Shown here: one piece after another, positions 12,801-25,739 of the stretch
How the letters are laid out: every line of letters begins with the position of its first letter
How positions within the stretch are numbered: position 1 is the first letter of the stretch
NCBI GenBank assembly: GCA_003546025.1
Contig: QPKB01000004.1
Location: 3,078,685-3,142,684 of the forward strand
DNA: 64,000 bases
Direction of reading: 5' to 3'
Source of the DNA: Camphora micrantha
Lineage: Eukaryota; Streptophyta; Magnoliopsida; Laurales; Lauraceae
The notes under the pieces: generated by a model
Seen by the model: only the letters and a program-made list of their open reading frames with translations
Database searches by the model: none
What the model was told of the DNA's origin: nothing
Made by a program: the position numbers and the translations under genes

Positions 12801-15800
12801 CATAGTGACATGACTTGATTCTATATTTTTCGTTGCAATTTAACATTGGATAAATTGGGAGTTTGGCATGTGATGGTTGATGTTCGCACATCATGAGAAT
12901 GTTGCATTCATTGGTCTGTAGCCTTTGTCCACAGGCATTCAATTCAAAAGTAAAATCAGTGTGGTGATACAAAATTTAAAAATAAATAAATAAAAGATGA
13001 ACAAAGCAAAAACAGATGTTTGATGGAAAAATACTCATAATTTGATGGGAAAAGATGCCTTAATAGCAGAGTTTCTGTTTTAAATACCAATTGAAACAGA
13101 ATGCATGCAGCCAAATATCAACTAATGACACTGACCATCACCAAGCCAAGCATACCTTCTCTGAACCAAACGTATGAAGTGCTGAGGAGGAACAAAAGCA
13201 CGTTCCATATCGACTAATGCAACCACCATCTTTTTTGCCTCATTTCTAAACACGTCCAAAGCAGTAGATGCAATGGCAATAACCTTGATGAAAAAATGGA
13301 AATTTTAAGCCTTGCAAAGTATTATTTACCGCATGAGAAACCAAGTACATCTTTAAATTTGCGATCATCAACTAGTACATATTGCTAGAAAGCATAAACT
13401 CAAAGATGTTCGGGCATAGATAGGCCAGTTACCTACCTCTCTCTTAAAAGGAGGGTATCTTCCAAGACCTGGCGTAGCATTCGCAGCAGCAGAAACTATG
13501 TCAATCAATACACGATGCACCTGTTTGATAGGCACAAAAATAAATAAATAATGAAATGTGCACTCGGTAAAAAAGATATAGAAAGCTCATAGTTCTTACA
13601 CTGTTTTATTGGATGCAACAAGAATTTGTTACTGTATAAAAAAGAATGCTACTTGATTTTCAATTTTAGCACCGCCTGATGAATGAAGATATTGCCAACA
13701 ATAGACTTCCATTTTTTGGAATATAGTATATATATTTAGAGAATTGGAGAATTATAGTAGAAGCAGATACATGATTGATCGTAAAAAAAAAAAAAAAAAC
13801 AGTCCTAATCTCTGAAATCATCGAAAAAAAAAGAACAGTCCTAATCTCTGAAATCGTCACACTATATTACCTCATCCACACAAAGACGTGAAGGCTCTTT
13901 TGCCAGCTCCAGAACTCCCTTTATAAGAGATCTCAGACCTTTCTCAGGAGATATAAGATATGGTTGATAACCATCAGCTTCCAACACAATCTAGAGTGCA
14001 GTTGCAGCATTGGGAACAATAAGCAACTAAAAAGATAAAGAAGAAACAGAATCAATATAAAGAACAAAAAAGAAAGAATGACAAAAAGGTACCCTTTTGA
14101 CGTTGTTAATATCGAAATGTCTGTCCAAAGGAAGCTGTTTGATTCTGTTTGGAAAGTTCCCTTCGAAACTCGCAACAACTTTCCAACCACCACCCTGCGA
14201 GGCACTAAAAGATCAAAATAGGGTGAAAGCAAAACCATTGGAGAACTACTAAGTGATTACAAAAACTGGTATAGTTCAGGATTCAAAGTACTCATGAACG
14301 CTAGTCCACATCAAATGTCAAACTACTACCATAGCTTACAACATAAAACACTGGCACTTCAAAGTGAGACGTGTTAAGATATATGTTCAAACTCTAAACT
14401 TGGATATTGCATGGTGAACCATGCTGTTGCCCAAAATAAAAAGACCATGCACCAAATAATGCTTAATGAATGTATTAGAGACCTTGCATAAGAAAATATA
14501 ATATCGTCCACATTAGCACATTAATTTGAAGGTAGCAAAACCATTGGAGAACTACTAAGTGATTACAAAAACTGGTATAGTTCAGGATTCAAAGTACTCA
14601 TGAACGCTAGTCCACATCAAATGTCAAACTACTACCATAGCTTACAACATAAACCACTGGCACTTCAAAGTAGGACGTGTTAAGATATATGTTCAAACTC
14701 TAAACTTGGATATTGCATGGTGAACCATGCTGTTGCCCAAAATAAAAAGACCATGCACCAAATAATGCTTAATGAATGTATTAGAGACCTTGCATAAGAA
14801 AATATAATATCGTCCACATTAGCACATTAATTTGAAGGTAGGTAGGAAACAAATGAGCATACAGGTGTTATTCTTCAAACATAACAGATAACTATAACCA
14901 GATTAGGATAGTCGCTGCCTACTTCTTGCATGTTGTCACTAGTTCAAAGTCACATCCTGGATCTAAAGGAAATGCTTTATCTTATTCTAATTCACCTCCA
15001 AACGTTGAGAACATCAACTAGTTCTTCTATTTTTAAATAAAAAAAGAGGGTAAGAGCATTAACAGCTTTAAGTGAGCCACTCCCTACCTAATATGTTTCC
15101 CGATATTAATTTAGTACAGTTTCACCTTCTACAAAGCTAAAGCTAAGTAACAAACTTTCATCTCCACGGTCATGCATTTAAGTAGCTTATTTATCTCAAT
15201 TATTTATTTTTTCTTACTATATGATTTTGTTCAAGAAGAGCAATAGTAATATGCTGGTAAGAAAAAAGGGAAGACCAACTGACTGGCTAAGTAGCAACTG
15301 TGTAATGAGTGTAAAAACCAAACAAACTGCAACCAGTAATATGTTGGTTTTAAACCATATGTTAATTAATCTGATTAAAAAAGTAACCATTTACACACTG
15401 AGTTTTTTTGGACTTCTATAGTGAGAGCAAGAAGCCAATGACAGTTAATCTCAGTTCTGGGGTTTTTTGGACTTCTATAGTGAGAGCAAGAAGCCAATGA
15501 CAGTTAATCTCAGTTAAAAAAAGGCCATGCACAATTATATAATGTGATATCACATTTTCCTGATGAAACATATAATGGCACAATGGAAGTAATAAAGGGC
15601 TTTTATATGAAAGTCACATCGAATAAAAAGGAAATGCTACACTTACCATATAAAATATTGAGTGAAAAAGACGAGTTAAAACTTTATGAGATTGTTAACT
15701 AAACAAAAGATTCCGGCACTTTATGATGGCATCTTTGGAGGGTTGGATTATCAAAGCATCCAATATTGATACTGTGTTTTTTTCAGAAAAATGCATGTAC

Positions 15801-18800
15801 TACATATCCCCAACATTGAAAATATAAACTGATGCATATTGTATCGGCCTATAAATTATCTATTATTGACCGGCACCTTGCAAATCTCTTAATTATAGCT
15901 GTCCACAAACATATTGGCCAGTATAGCCAATATATCAACCATATCAACGGTATTGGCCAATACATATCAGGGCACATCAGTTTTCATGGTCTAAAAGATG
16001 CCCTTTTTACTTGTTTTGCAAAGGAAAGCTTCCAGGAGGGGTATTGGACAGATTTACTACAGTTAATCTAAAAAAAGCACAAATCGACGTTCTAAACGAG
16101 GAATGGAAGCCCATAATGTGACCCATAGCTTGAGAGTTGCCTTTGAGAATAGAAAAGATCCCAAAAAAAAACTAGTGGTGCATGTTTGAAGGGAGGAAAA
16201 CTCCTACATTCATTATTTGGGGGTTTGCTCATAAAAAAGCCAATAACCACTTTTATTCTGTATCAATATCGACTACTGAGCAATCAATCATCAGTAATTG
16301 ATCGTGCAAGTCAATAATTAGTAACTAGCAAGTACTCAGTAGCAACAAATAGTGAATGCTAAGTACTGTTGAAATTTTGTTTCACTTGTTTCCCAATTAA
16401 CATCTTAGGAGATTTTAATTTCAAAGACCTGAGTAACATGAACGTAGACGAATAAAATATGTAACTGTTGTTCATTTGAAACTGCGCAATGATACAAGAC
16501 CTATATGACATTGAAGGCTCTGTTACATACATTTATCTTAGTTACTAAAAAAAATCAAAATCTAACAATTTCTTGTGTTTGCACCATTTCAGATACTTCT
16601 TTGACATTTTTTTTTTCTTTTTACCACATTGTACTGCTGCACCCAATATGCATTACCCAATATAAACTATTGGGGGCCGCCAATACTCCCTCTGTAACCT
16701 ATATCTTGATCCTTGACAGTTTCAATTATTTATAAGATCCCAAACCAAATGGATAATACTGCTAAGTGCTAACTTTTCCTACTTTGTCCAATAATAGTTG
16801 AACATCATACAATGAACAAAGAACCACATTAGCTCACCTCTCCAGTGGCAATATGCTGAAGAAACTTATCCTCAAATTCACGGCAAAGTTCCAAAGCAAT
16901 AGCCCGTGTTCCTTCAGCACTATGGACCATTTGCTCCCCAAGTCTTACTAATTCATCCCCAACTATTTGAGACTTACCTTGGAGCCTGCAAAATTTTATA
17001 AGATCAGTGTGATAAGAATCAAACTAATAATAAAATAAATTTAAAAAAAACATAGCAAATAGGTCATCACAAGCATCAGTTTCTGGGCAGTGACGAGACT
17101 TCTCATGGGGCCAATGTCATTTTTCAAATCATTATCTAATAGACTCTAGATATGTAAACAATCCATTCATCTAAGACAAACAGAGCATTAAATGTAGGCA
17201 CAATTAAGTTTGTTCCCCACACATACTTCACAAGTCCTTATTTAACAGGGCAGCAAGCGGGGGATTGATCCCTGGTCATTCTTGTGGAAATGGAGATGCC
17301 TTACCCGCTGTGCCATCAGCAGATTGGAACACACAATTATGTTAATTACTTGAGATTCACTTGTTTAGTTAAATAGCAAATCTGTTGAGATGAGCCCACG
17401 CCTTCTGAACCAACAATTACACATTCCACAGTAATCAAGCACATGTCAAACAGCTCATTAAATTAAAGTCCCAAACGGAACATCTGTAGAAATATAACAG
17501 AGAACCTACCCAGACAAGAGGCTTGGAAGCCTGACTTTCATCCTTTTACGAATCTGGTGTGCAAGGGTTTCCACTAAAGCCAATCTGCCAAGCCTGCTAT
17601 GAGGGGCTCCAGTAAGTATCGACTTTAAACTTTCACTCTCGGCTCTCCATGCAGTTTCAAGAGAGCTTTCGGAGCCAACAGACCCAGCCTGTGCAGATGC
17701 AATAGAAACAGATTGACCAATTAAAGCAACCCATGGTATATCAGATGTGTTGCGTGGTCCTTGATTCAAAAGAAGAGCCTGAACAGCAGCAAGTATTTTC
17801 TGGTCTGTTGCTGATTGATCAATTTTGCTGATAACACCTATTGTTCTGGTGCCTAAAACCAACAAAATCAACATTAAATGACTCACTTATACTAACAGAG
17901 GATTAAAAACAACTCTGGCTGAAGCCATGCATTCTAAGCGCACTTTTTTCTATTTTCCGTTTGAATGGTATTTTAAGCACACTTCAATGAAACAAATGTG
18001 TATATGATACCCAGAAACTTCAAAATGGGCAATGTATAGTATCATATCTGATAACTTTTTTTCACGTGCAAATCCATGTCCCTGCTGTACCCATCCTGTA
18101 TCTGGGCATCATAGGTCTGTACTATTACACAATAGGGTAACAAGGTCAACAGAAACTCACCATCTGCATCAAATTCTTTAGCCAATTTAAGGGCTCGAGA
18201 TGAAGAAATCTCAGGTGCTTGGGCAGCAGGTACTATAACAAGCAAAATTGCATCATTGTGCTCAACATAGTCACTGATCTGGAACAAAACCATGTACACC
18301 AAACAATAATACTGTCACTATTGGCAATTTATAATGCCTCAAACTAAATCAGAACCAGAAGAAAAATACAAGAAACATTACAACAAGGAGAAATCACCAC
18401 GTAAATGATGAACAATGACCCATAAAATTAGCCTGACACTTAAGTTTTATAAGAAGAAGATTAGCAGCTACTCACCATTGACCCATCCATAGCCCGTTGG
18501 TCCAATCCAGGTAAATCAATCAATTTCAGAGGAGGAGCTGAAAAAAAAAAATCACCGTAGGTGGAAAGCTTATCAAAGGATTATCGCAGACACTTGCCAA
18601 ATTAAAAAATATAAGCACCATACAAAACAAGTTGCAAGTTGCTAGTCACGAAAGGAAACAGGAGACCATTATCTTTTTCTGACATCTCCGATTACTTTCT
18701 TCCTAATGTTAAACAGTTTATTAAAAGAGATTATACGATATAACACTGGCAGAATAATTAGAACATCATCCTTCATAACGAGACATCTTTAATTTTATTT

Positions 18801-20563
18801 TTTAAAAATTTGCATTAAATGCCGATGTAGGTAGAATTTCTCCATTTTAGTGTAAAAAAGTTAACTTAAGGAGCTGATTCCAGCAAGCAGATAACTTCAA
18901 ATGATGAAGGAGGACCGTATTGTCCATATCATAACCATATTTCCTATAGTTTTAATTTGTTATCATGGTGGTAGTAATCATCACGCTAAAGAAAGGACAT
19001 GAATGGTATTAATTCGTCCAAGATGGTTATTAGAACAGTCATTGACTTCATAGAAGCTGAAGCCGCTAGAATGGGCTTTCAAGATGCAGGTTAGGGCAAC
19101 AGTCTGTAAATTGACAATGGATAATAATCATGATAAGGATTGAATCTAAATCATGAAAAATAAAATTTCTTTAAAAAATCACACAATAAGTAAAAAAAAA
19201 AAAACTACAAAAGATTTGATTCACATAAAAAAAGATAATCTTTGGGTCCGCCTTTTGTTCATTTCTAGAGGTTAGGTCTCACCAAAGAGGAACTATACAA
19301 GGTAAAAGCCCCCTAAGCTTAGGACATTCAGAGATGAGCGAAGTTAGTAATGTCCTTCAGTCATCAAATAGATCCAAAAAATTGTTCCATCCCATGGCAT
19401 GAAAGTCTTAATCAGTTAAAGAAGTTTTCCAATGTGTCTTAGTATGCATGAACTCAGAACTAGCACCTAGTAACTAATTGCGGCCAAGTTAGGGATCATC
19501 TACAGATCATGCGTTTAGTTAGAAACCAAACTTAACCAGAATATCATCATCATAACATAAAAAAAGGAAGACAAGGGTTGATAATTTAATGTAAAAAAAA
19601 AAAAATTGAACAACGACTAAAAGAGGAAAAAACCAACCAGTACTAGTGCGGAGCCTCAAGTATATCTCATCTGCACGACTCTTCCCTGAGCTGGAACCCC
19701 TGCTTAGCCTTTCCTGAAGAGAATGCCGAAGTGAACCTACAATAGGACTCAGAAAAATGGAGTGCATCAATGGCCAACAAAGAAAGTACTCAAATTACAA
19801 CTCAAAACACAAAGGGGATAAAAAAGACAAACAAATCTGGCATTAGTTTAGGCACGAGAATAAGATCAAATTACACAACAGTTTAAGAGGCCTCACTTGC
19901 AGAAACCTGCTGAGATTTATCCTCTACTAGTAATACAATTGATTTGCTGCTGAGGGAACTATCTCTTTGTAAATCAATACTGATAGGAGCCCGTGTGGCG
20001 CCATTTTCTCCAGTTGGCTGAACAGAAAGGAAAACAACAACAATCATTCAAGATTGAAGCCACAAGCAAGCAGCATCTCAGATGCGAAACATAAATCCAA
20101 CATGCAACTTACAAGAACAGGATGCCCAACCAAACTATTCAGCACCGCAGATTTACCAGCACCCTAACAAACAACTCAGCAAAGTCAGAGACAAAACCTA
20201 GAATAATGGAAGCTTCTGTCTCTCACTCGTCTATCTTTCATTGCTGACAATATATACAGATCTGAAAATCAACCAGAACTTTTCGACACGCAATGAACAG
20301 AAAAACGGTATATAAATTCTTCGATTCCCAACTGCTTGGAGCGAGGAGAAATCAGATCAAATCAAATGAAAACACAATCAATCAATCGAGAAAAAGAAGA
20401 GTAAATTAGGGCACGATCGACTCACGACATTGCCGAGAGAGACGACGTTGAGGAAGGTGGAATTCCTCCTCAACGAGGATTCGTCGGCATCTTCATCTGC
20501 AAGCAGAGCAGCTGCCTGCAACATCGAATCTGATAACTGGGTTAGTTCTTCCATCGCCTCCAT
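3866..20563 (-). CDS. DRP2: Dynamin-related protein 2 (DRP2A/B type, ADL6-like), 22 exons
   Basis: Classical-type plant dynamin, a GTPase for membrane scission in clathrin-mediated endocytosis, trans-Golgi trafficking and the cell plate. Exons: 20426-20563, 20113-20163, 19897-20017, 19638-19736, 18476-18537, 18161-18278, 17510-17852, 16838-16985, 14093-14194, 13871-13990, 13437-13520, 13156-13283, 11102-11186, 10753-10882, 8265-8341, 8076-8132, 7492-7633, 7219-7382, 6192-6305, 6036-6103, 5461-5639, 3866-4116. They sum to 2,781 nt, 926 aa plus stop; Arabidopsis DRP2 proteins are about 915-920. Domains: GTPase 1 to ~310 with GNVGAGKS (44-51, split by intron 1), DLPG (144-147) and SKID (205-208); stalk ~310-535; PH ~572-700; GTPase effector domain ~735-830; serine/proline-rich tail ending GSSMYKY. 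The start at 20563 (MEAMEELTQLSDSM) matches the family; an in-frame TTG four codons upstream is not used. Introns contain several mobile elements, but the coding sequence is intact. Confidence 0.96.
8559..9121 (+). mobile_element. Non-autonomous Helitron in DRP2 intron 14
   Basis: The 3' terminus has the Helitron signature: hairpin CCCGTGC-TTA-GCACGGG (9093-9109), 8 nt, then CTAG (9118-9121) followed by host T. The 5' end is placed at 8559, after host A, by alignment with the related element at 36247-36662; the canonical 5' TC reads TT here. No helicase coding sequence, so it is non-autonomous. Confidence 0.7.
12405..12535 (-). mobile_element. Decayed tRNA-derived SINE remnant in DRP2 intron 12
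   Basis: On the minus strand a GTGGCAAGGC segment followed by GGTTCAAATCTTG resembles a tRNA A box and B box at tRNA-like spacing. No clear target duplication or tail remains. Confidence 0.35.
14228..14840. repeat. 306-bp tandem duplication in DRP2 intron 8
   Basis: Two head-to-tail copies (about 14228-14533 and 14534-14840) differ at only a few bases, for example AACATAAAACACTGG versus AACATAAACCACTGG. Copy 1 begins about 34 bp upstream of the exon 9 acceptor, within the region where the branch point should lie. High identity suggests a recent duplication. Confidence 0.9.
15404..15521. repeat. 59-bp tandem duplication in DRP2 intron 8
   Basis: Two adjacent copies of a 59-bp unit beginning GGACTTCTATAGTGAGAGCA (near 15410 and 15469), nearly identical. 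A second independent tandem duplication in the same intron. Confidence 0.85.
17215..17330 (-). mobile_element. SINE-like remnant in DRP2 intron 7
   Basis: On the minus strand, TGGCACAGCGGG (A-box-like) is followed about 45 nt later by GGGATCAATCCC (B-box-like). This is tRNA-derived retroposon architecture; no clear tail or target duplication seen. Confidence 0.4.
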
Positions 20564-21000
20564 GGCGGTTTCCAAAGCCCGAATCGAACCAACAGCTAGC
20601 GAATATCACAACCGAGAGTATTCGAATGAGATCGCTTCGGATCTGTGTAGGAGAAGATCTCGAATTCCACGGAAACCAGATCGTGAAAACGAGATCTGGA
20701 GAAAACGGAATCCGGTTCACGATCTAAATAATCCGAGGGTTGAGAAAACGAAAGCCAGATCTCGGTTGGCAGAAAGATCGAGGGAATTGGGAGAAAACGA
20801 AAAGCCCTTTCTCCTTCTCTCTCTAGATATTTATATACTTGTTTGTTTCGTGTAGATTTCTGTCGTTTGGAGAATTGAAATGGGAGAGAGGGAGGAAATT
20901 GGAAACGGCGAGGGAAATGAAAGAGACTCCAGAAAAGAGGATCGAAGGGGGGGCAGAGAGAGAGAGAGCGAAAGAGAGGGGTTCGTCTCGTCGCACAAGC
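20564..21000 (-). promoter_or_regulatory. DRP2 5' UTR / proximal promoter with GA tract
   Basis: Sequence upstream of the DRP2 start. It contains a GAGA-rich purine tract at about 20955-20972 (CT-rich on the sense strand), common in plant leaders and core promoters. The plus-strand open frames here are antisense shadows of exon 1 and the leader. Confidence 0.5.
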
Positions 21001-22370
21001 TCCACTAGCAATGAAAGGGTCGGCATTTTCGGGGTTTTAAATTTGAAGGGAATGATGATGGGTCCCGTGAAATGTACTGATGGGCCATGTGGGGGTGATT
21101 TTCGGGTGTGGACGGTGGGATGTGAGGGTGTTTTGTGGAGCCCGGTTGGGATGGGAATGCTTTTAAGATGTGTGTTGTGCCAATGATATGATTTCTAGCG
21201 GGCGGGACCTTTTTTTAATCTTTCTTTTATGTTTGAGAGAACAGTTTAATCAAACATGAGCCTCTTCCTGGATTTTGGGAATTAGAATTTGGGGATTTTT
21301 ATGCATGAATTGTATATGGGGTCCAACAGTCTAAAATTTCAACCCTACATATTTGAATTGGCAAAAAATAAAATAGAGTAAAGTTAAATGAGCTCCAACA
21401 GTCTAGAATTTCAACTCTATTGGTTTGGATGAGTCTAGCGATGAAATAATGATGTCAGCCACGTGGAGTGAAATGAAATACTTTATTTTAACTCCAACCT
21501 ATTCTTCTCCACATCACTTTTCATATGAAATCTACTTCATTTTACTCAACTCCTCATTTATCCAAACAGGGCCTTCTTTAATCAGGTGAAAGAAAAAATA
21601 TCAAATATCGTTCTCAGAAAATTTTGTATATTAATTATAGTTTCTTTTTTTTTTTCTTACAAAGAATGTCCATATATTTTGATATCATCATAATTTTATG
21701 AAATTATGATATTGAATATATGAAACACTATGAGGTCGATATTTAATATTTTTTGGTCTTGCTGTCAATGAGGGTTTAAGACCAATCTACACACAAAAAT
21801 ATCATTAGAATTTTTGTTTTTGTTAGGCCGTGTTTGTAAAAGAAAGTTTTTATTTTTTTTAGAAGAAAGCAATCTTTCGTTCTCACTCGCCCTTTCAATG
21901 GAAAGAAATTTCCTCTCTTTTGATGAAAATATGATTTTTTTATTTTCCATGAAAAAAAATCTTCAGGGTTGAATCATTTCTTGTTTCATAAAATCATCCT
22001 AAGGTTGCATAATGAAAATGATTAATGTGTCATATCTTCTTAAATCGAAAATGATCAATGTCTTAATCTTGTTTTATTTACTTCGAGCAAAACCTCTCTT
22101 TAATGGCAATTGAATTCACCGATGAATTAATTTCAGTGTGTAGTGATGGACTCAGATTATTAGTTTCTTTCTTGCAGCAGTTTATTTGCATGGAATTAAA
22201 TTTATAAGAATTTATAGTAAAATGAGGTCCACATTCTCTTTCATAGAATTTGAATTACTGAGGTGCCTACTAAGTACTCTTTTTCTATTTTTCTTTTATT
22301 TAACTTTTTATTTTAGAAAATATTATTTTAAAGCATTATTATAGATCGTTATCTCAAAAAAAAATTTAAC
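21000..22370. other. Intergenic, AT-rich, no gene
   Basis: No coding signal. A ~70-bp imperfect direct repeat containing TCCAACAGTCTA occurs near 21321 and 21391. The segment ending CCAAACAGGGCC near 21572 resembles a PIF/Tourist MITE terminus, but no partner end was found. Confidence 0.5.
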
Positions 22371-22575
22371 CTCAAGGTGTTGGCTGAGTGGTCAAGACCA
22401 CGATTCCTCTCTCTTTTGGAGCTAGAGGTCTTTGTATCTACCCCGGATCCCCAAGGCGTTGGCTGAGTGGTCAAGACCACGGTTCCTCCCTCTTTTGGAG
22501 CTAGAGGTCTTTGTATCTACCCCAGATCCCCCTTCTTCAGGAATCAAAAATTACTCTGATAGCAAAAAAAAAAAA
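22371..22575 (+). mobile_element. tRNA-derived SINE with 79-bp tandem head duplication
   Basis: The head TTGGCTGAGTGGTCAAGACCACG (A-box-like) occurs twice, offset by 79 bp (22380 and 22459), each followed by the same body. The 3' end CTCTGATAGC plus an A tail (about 22565-22578) matches the 3' end of the SINEs at 24554, 27301 and 29760. No clear target duplication. Confidence 0.5.
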
Positions 22576-23170
22576 AATCTATTTTTTCAATTTTAGCCGC
22601 ATTTAATAATTAAATTTCTTAGAGTTTTTTAAGAATGCATTTTCATGCAAGCAGACCAGGAAGGTTTTTGATGGCCGCGTACATCTTAAACTTCGGTGAT
22701 GTCTATTTCAAAGAAGAGAAGAAGTGTGTGCGGAGGGAGATTGCTGAGTGTTGGCTATGTGGGTGTCACATGCCAAGCTGTTCCATGCAAATAGACATCC
22801 TTGAAACTTTTGCTCAGTTGTATATACATGGGGTTGCAATATCACAATCCTCTTGTTTTGAAAGTATCCACCTCACTTATATATATAATAATAATAACAT
22901 ATTGGTGAATTGTCAACGTACAATTGGTCTTCTACAACTTTCAAATGAGGGGTTTTTCCCTGCTAAGTGTCCTTTTAGACTCCAAATTTACCAGGCAGGT
23001 ACCGTTTGTGTTTGAAAATCTTACTTGGGGTATATTCATACTAATGCAGGTTATTAAAGTGATCAGTTTCGTACGATATCACATTGTATCACCCGTCTGC
23101 GTGGCACAATTCAACGAGGCCCTCCAAGACGTGCATATAATAAGGTAGGCTAAAGAGGTAGCCTTAGAAT

Positions 23171-23262
23171 TAGAGAAGTAAACGGGACTAGAACCGTTTT
23201 GGAAAAAAAGAAATTTTGGAAGTGGAACTGTTTTTGAGTAGAAGAAACCGAAACCAGAATCT

Positions 23263-23294
<32 letters not shown>

Positions 23295-23561
23295 CACACG
23301 ATAGGTATGAGTTCAGTAGAGAATGATATGAATAAAAACCTAGTTATTAAGAGAGATTATTAAAAATTGAGGTAATGCGTCTGGTCCCTGGTCCACGAGT
23401 CCAAATCAATGTGGAATCGGGCCTGGGCCCATTTAGGTCATGGGTCCAAAAAAGACCCGGACCCATTTACTTAACGGGACTTAAATAATGACTCAAATTC
23501 GGTTTTTAATAGGTCGGAACCCTAGGATAATCAGATAATAATGGACCCATTTACATTCCTA
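23171..23561. mobile_element. hAT-type non-autonomous element (391 bp)
   Basis: Imperfect terminal inverted repeats, TAGAGAAGTAAACGGG at the left and TAGGAATGTAAATGGG (reverse complement) at the right, are flanked by 8-bp duplications CTTAGAAT (23163-23170) and CTTGGAAT (23562-23569), one mismatch. Subterminal GGACCC/GGGTCC words are typical of this MITE class. A CA/TA microsatellite lies inside at about 23264-23294. Confidence 0.65.
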
Positions 23562-24553
23562 CTTGGAATACAAAAGCCAATATTAAAAGGACAAATAATG
23601 AGGAGATTCTCGGCAAGAAAGGTAGGCAAGGATTCGGTAAAGAAAAATAACTATTCTAATACATAGCTATTATATGTTTCATGACTTGAGTCAAAATCTC
23701 CAATTTTGTTGAAATATGGAGACATTGTTTCATCATATCAACATTCTCCAGCTATATAAATTAAATTTATTATTATTTTTATTTCAATGAAGCAATTGAG
23801 AGGGTGCTATTTAATATAGCTGACGAATGTTGATATGATGAAACAATATCTTCTCATTTCAATGAAACAGGGGATTCGAACTCTCGTGACTTCAAATTGG
23901 TAGAAAGAAAAAATTGTTGAGCAGACTTTACTTTTCCGGCATGATTAGATCCCAAACTCCTTTTGTACTTAATACCATGACGGGCTCCACAGGCTTTGGC
24001 ATTGTTTATTTTAAGAAATAAAGAGGATTTCAGTCCATATGTAATATGTTTCTTCCCTTCCTTTTTTTTTTTTTTTACATGTTTCAAAGAAATCCAAATT
24101 TTCTCTTTAAATGCACGTCCTAATGTTTGCAGGGTTCTACCTAATCTGCATGACAACCACAGGGTAAAAATGAATATTAAAGAGTGTATGGTGTATATCA
24201 ATGTCACCAGAATATCCTGGGAACAGAATTTGCGACACTGTGCGGATCTGATTAAACGTTTGATAAAGACCACTTATAGATCATTCAGTAATCTTCAGTG
24301 TTGCTTCTATCCATTGATAAAAGATGGTTAGATCACTATCTGAGATTGGGATAACTATCTGATGAGTGTTAGGTGAAGCAGTGTATGCGATAATGTCTAG
24401 ATTTTTTCATGTGTGCATGGGTTGTTGATGCATAGTTTTAGGAACATATGCTTAGCATGTTGGAGGGCGAGCCAATCTCTTCTAAAGAGAGATGAAGGGA
24501 AAAACATGAAATGCATAGTTTTCTTTCTTGATCCTTTAAAATTGTGAGTTGTG

Positions 24554-24725
24554 TAATTTAAGGGGTAGTTCAGTTATCGTGGGACCACAGTTTGTATTCG
24601 GAGATTATAGGTTTAAAACTACACTACCACACTGGGGCTATAGGGGAGTTTATCCAATCTCCCTTTGGACCCGGAGAGATTAGTCAAGTTCAAAAGGTTG
24701 GGAACCCTTCGATACTAAAAAAGAA
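24554..24725 (+). mobile_element. tRNA-derived SINE with 16-bp target duplication
   Basis: Flanked by identical 16-bp repeats AAAATTGTGAGTTGTG at 24538-24553 and 24726-24741. The head GGTAGTTCAGTTATCGTGG resembles an A box, with a tRNA-like body. The 3' end AAAGGTTGGGAACCCTTCGATAC plus an A-rich tail matches the copies at 27301 and 29760. The element is complete end to end. Confidence 0.8.
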
Positions 24726-25739
24726 AAAATTGTGAGTTGTGACCCATTTAACAATCTAATGTTTAGACTACAAGTGGAACCCAATTGAGGCCTACGCCTT
24801 ATACAGCCCGTCATATCAACGTTGGCCCGAACTTTATATATCCCTACTTGTAAATTAAGAACAATTATTTTATCTGTGCTCATGATTTTTAATTATATAT
24901 CTTATCCTGATGCTAGAGAGCTAAGTATAAAGCTAGCAAACCATGATGGAAAGATCATCATCATCATCATGATACTAGAGAACTCTGCCAGTTTTTTTTT
25001 TTTATTTTTTTACTGTCGGTTCCAAATTTAAATAAAGGAGGAGGGTTGTGCTAGATAGTTTAAGAGCCGGCGTAAGACTTTGATACAACCCAAACAAGAT
25101 GGAAAAATCATATACCATAAATTGCAGTCACGTGATCTAGGTAACCCACGTACTATCAATTGCAAGGCTAACCTACTATTTTTTACACACAAAAATAAAA
25201 ACCGACAGTGAGTCCAATTTCCATTTGCTTGGAATTTGGACATCCCTTGTCTATGCTGATTGGGACGATCGTATGCGTCAAATTTGTGTTGAATGTCATA
25301 GTCAACATAAAACAATTTTGTTTGAGCATGTTTTGGCTTGGAGTCCAGATATGAGGCCTGACTCAGCAATTTATGATGCTCTAGTTAGAGCCTACTTATT
25401 AAAACTTTGGACCCTCTCTCCTTTATGAGTTATAATCAAATTTCATTTTAATAGGAGATGAGCCCTCCATCAAGTCAATCATGCATGCATACATGATCAT
25501 GATCAACCTTATAGTAGATCTAACACATGTTACCAGGCAGTTTTGATTTTTCATAAATAAGCTTCACTGGAGGACAAAAAAGAATATTTGCTTGAGGTTT
25601 GTTATTGAGTTGAATGAGCAGGATGCAAAATTTGATATATTTTACTGAATCATGATCTGAATGAGGTACCAAAAAAACAAAAAAGAAAACCATCCATAGT
25701 CTCAACATTGCTAACATTGAAAAACATTATTCTCCATTT

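Noticed and set aside
20564..20575. TTG-initiated extension of DRP2 exon 1
   Set aside because: The extension begins with TTG; the ATG at 20563 aligns with the family start.
20430..20855. 141-codon plus-strand open frame
   Set aside because: Antisense to DRP2 exon 1 and its leader; reflects the codon composition of the real exon.
21315..21580. Possible PIF/Tourist MITE ending CCAAACAGGGCC
   Set aside because: No matching left terminus or TAA duplication could be found.
22635..23148. 126- and 74-codon plus-strand frames
   Set aside because: No domain, no splice context, and they lie between a SINE and an hAT element.
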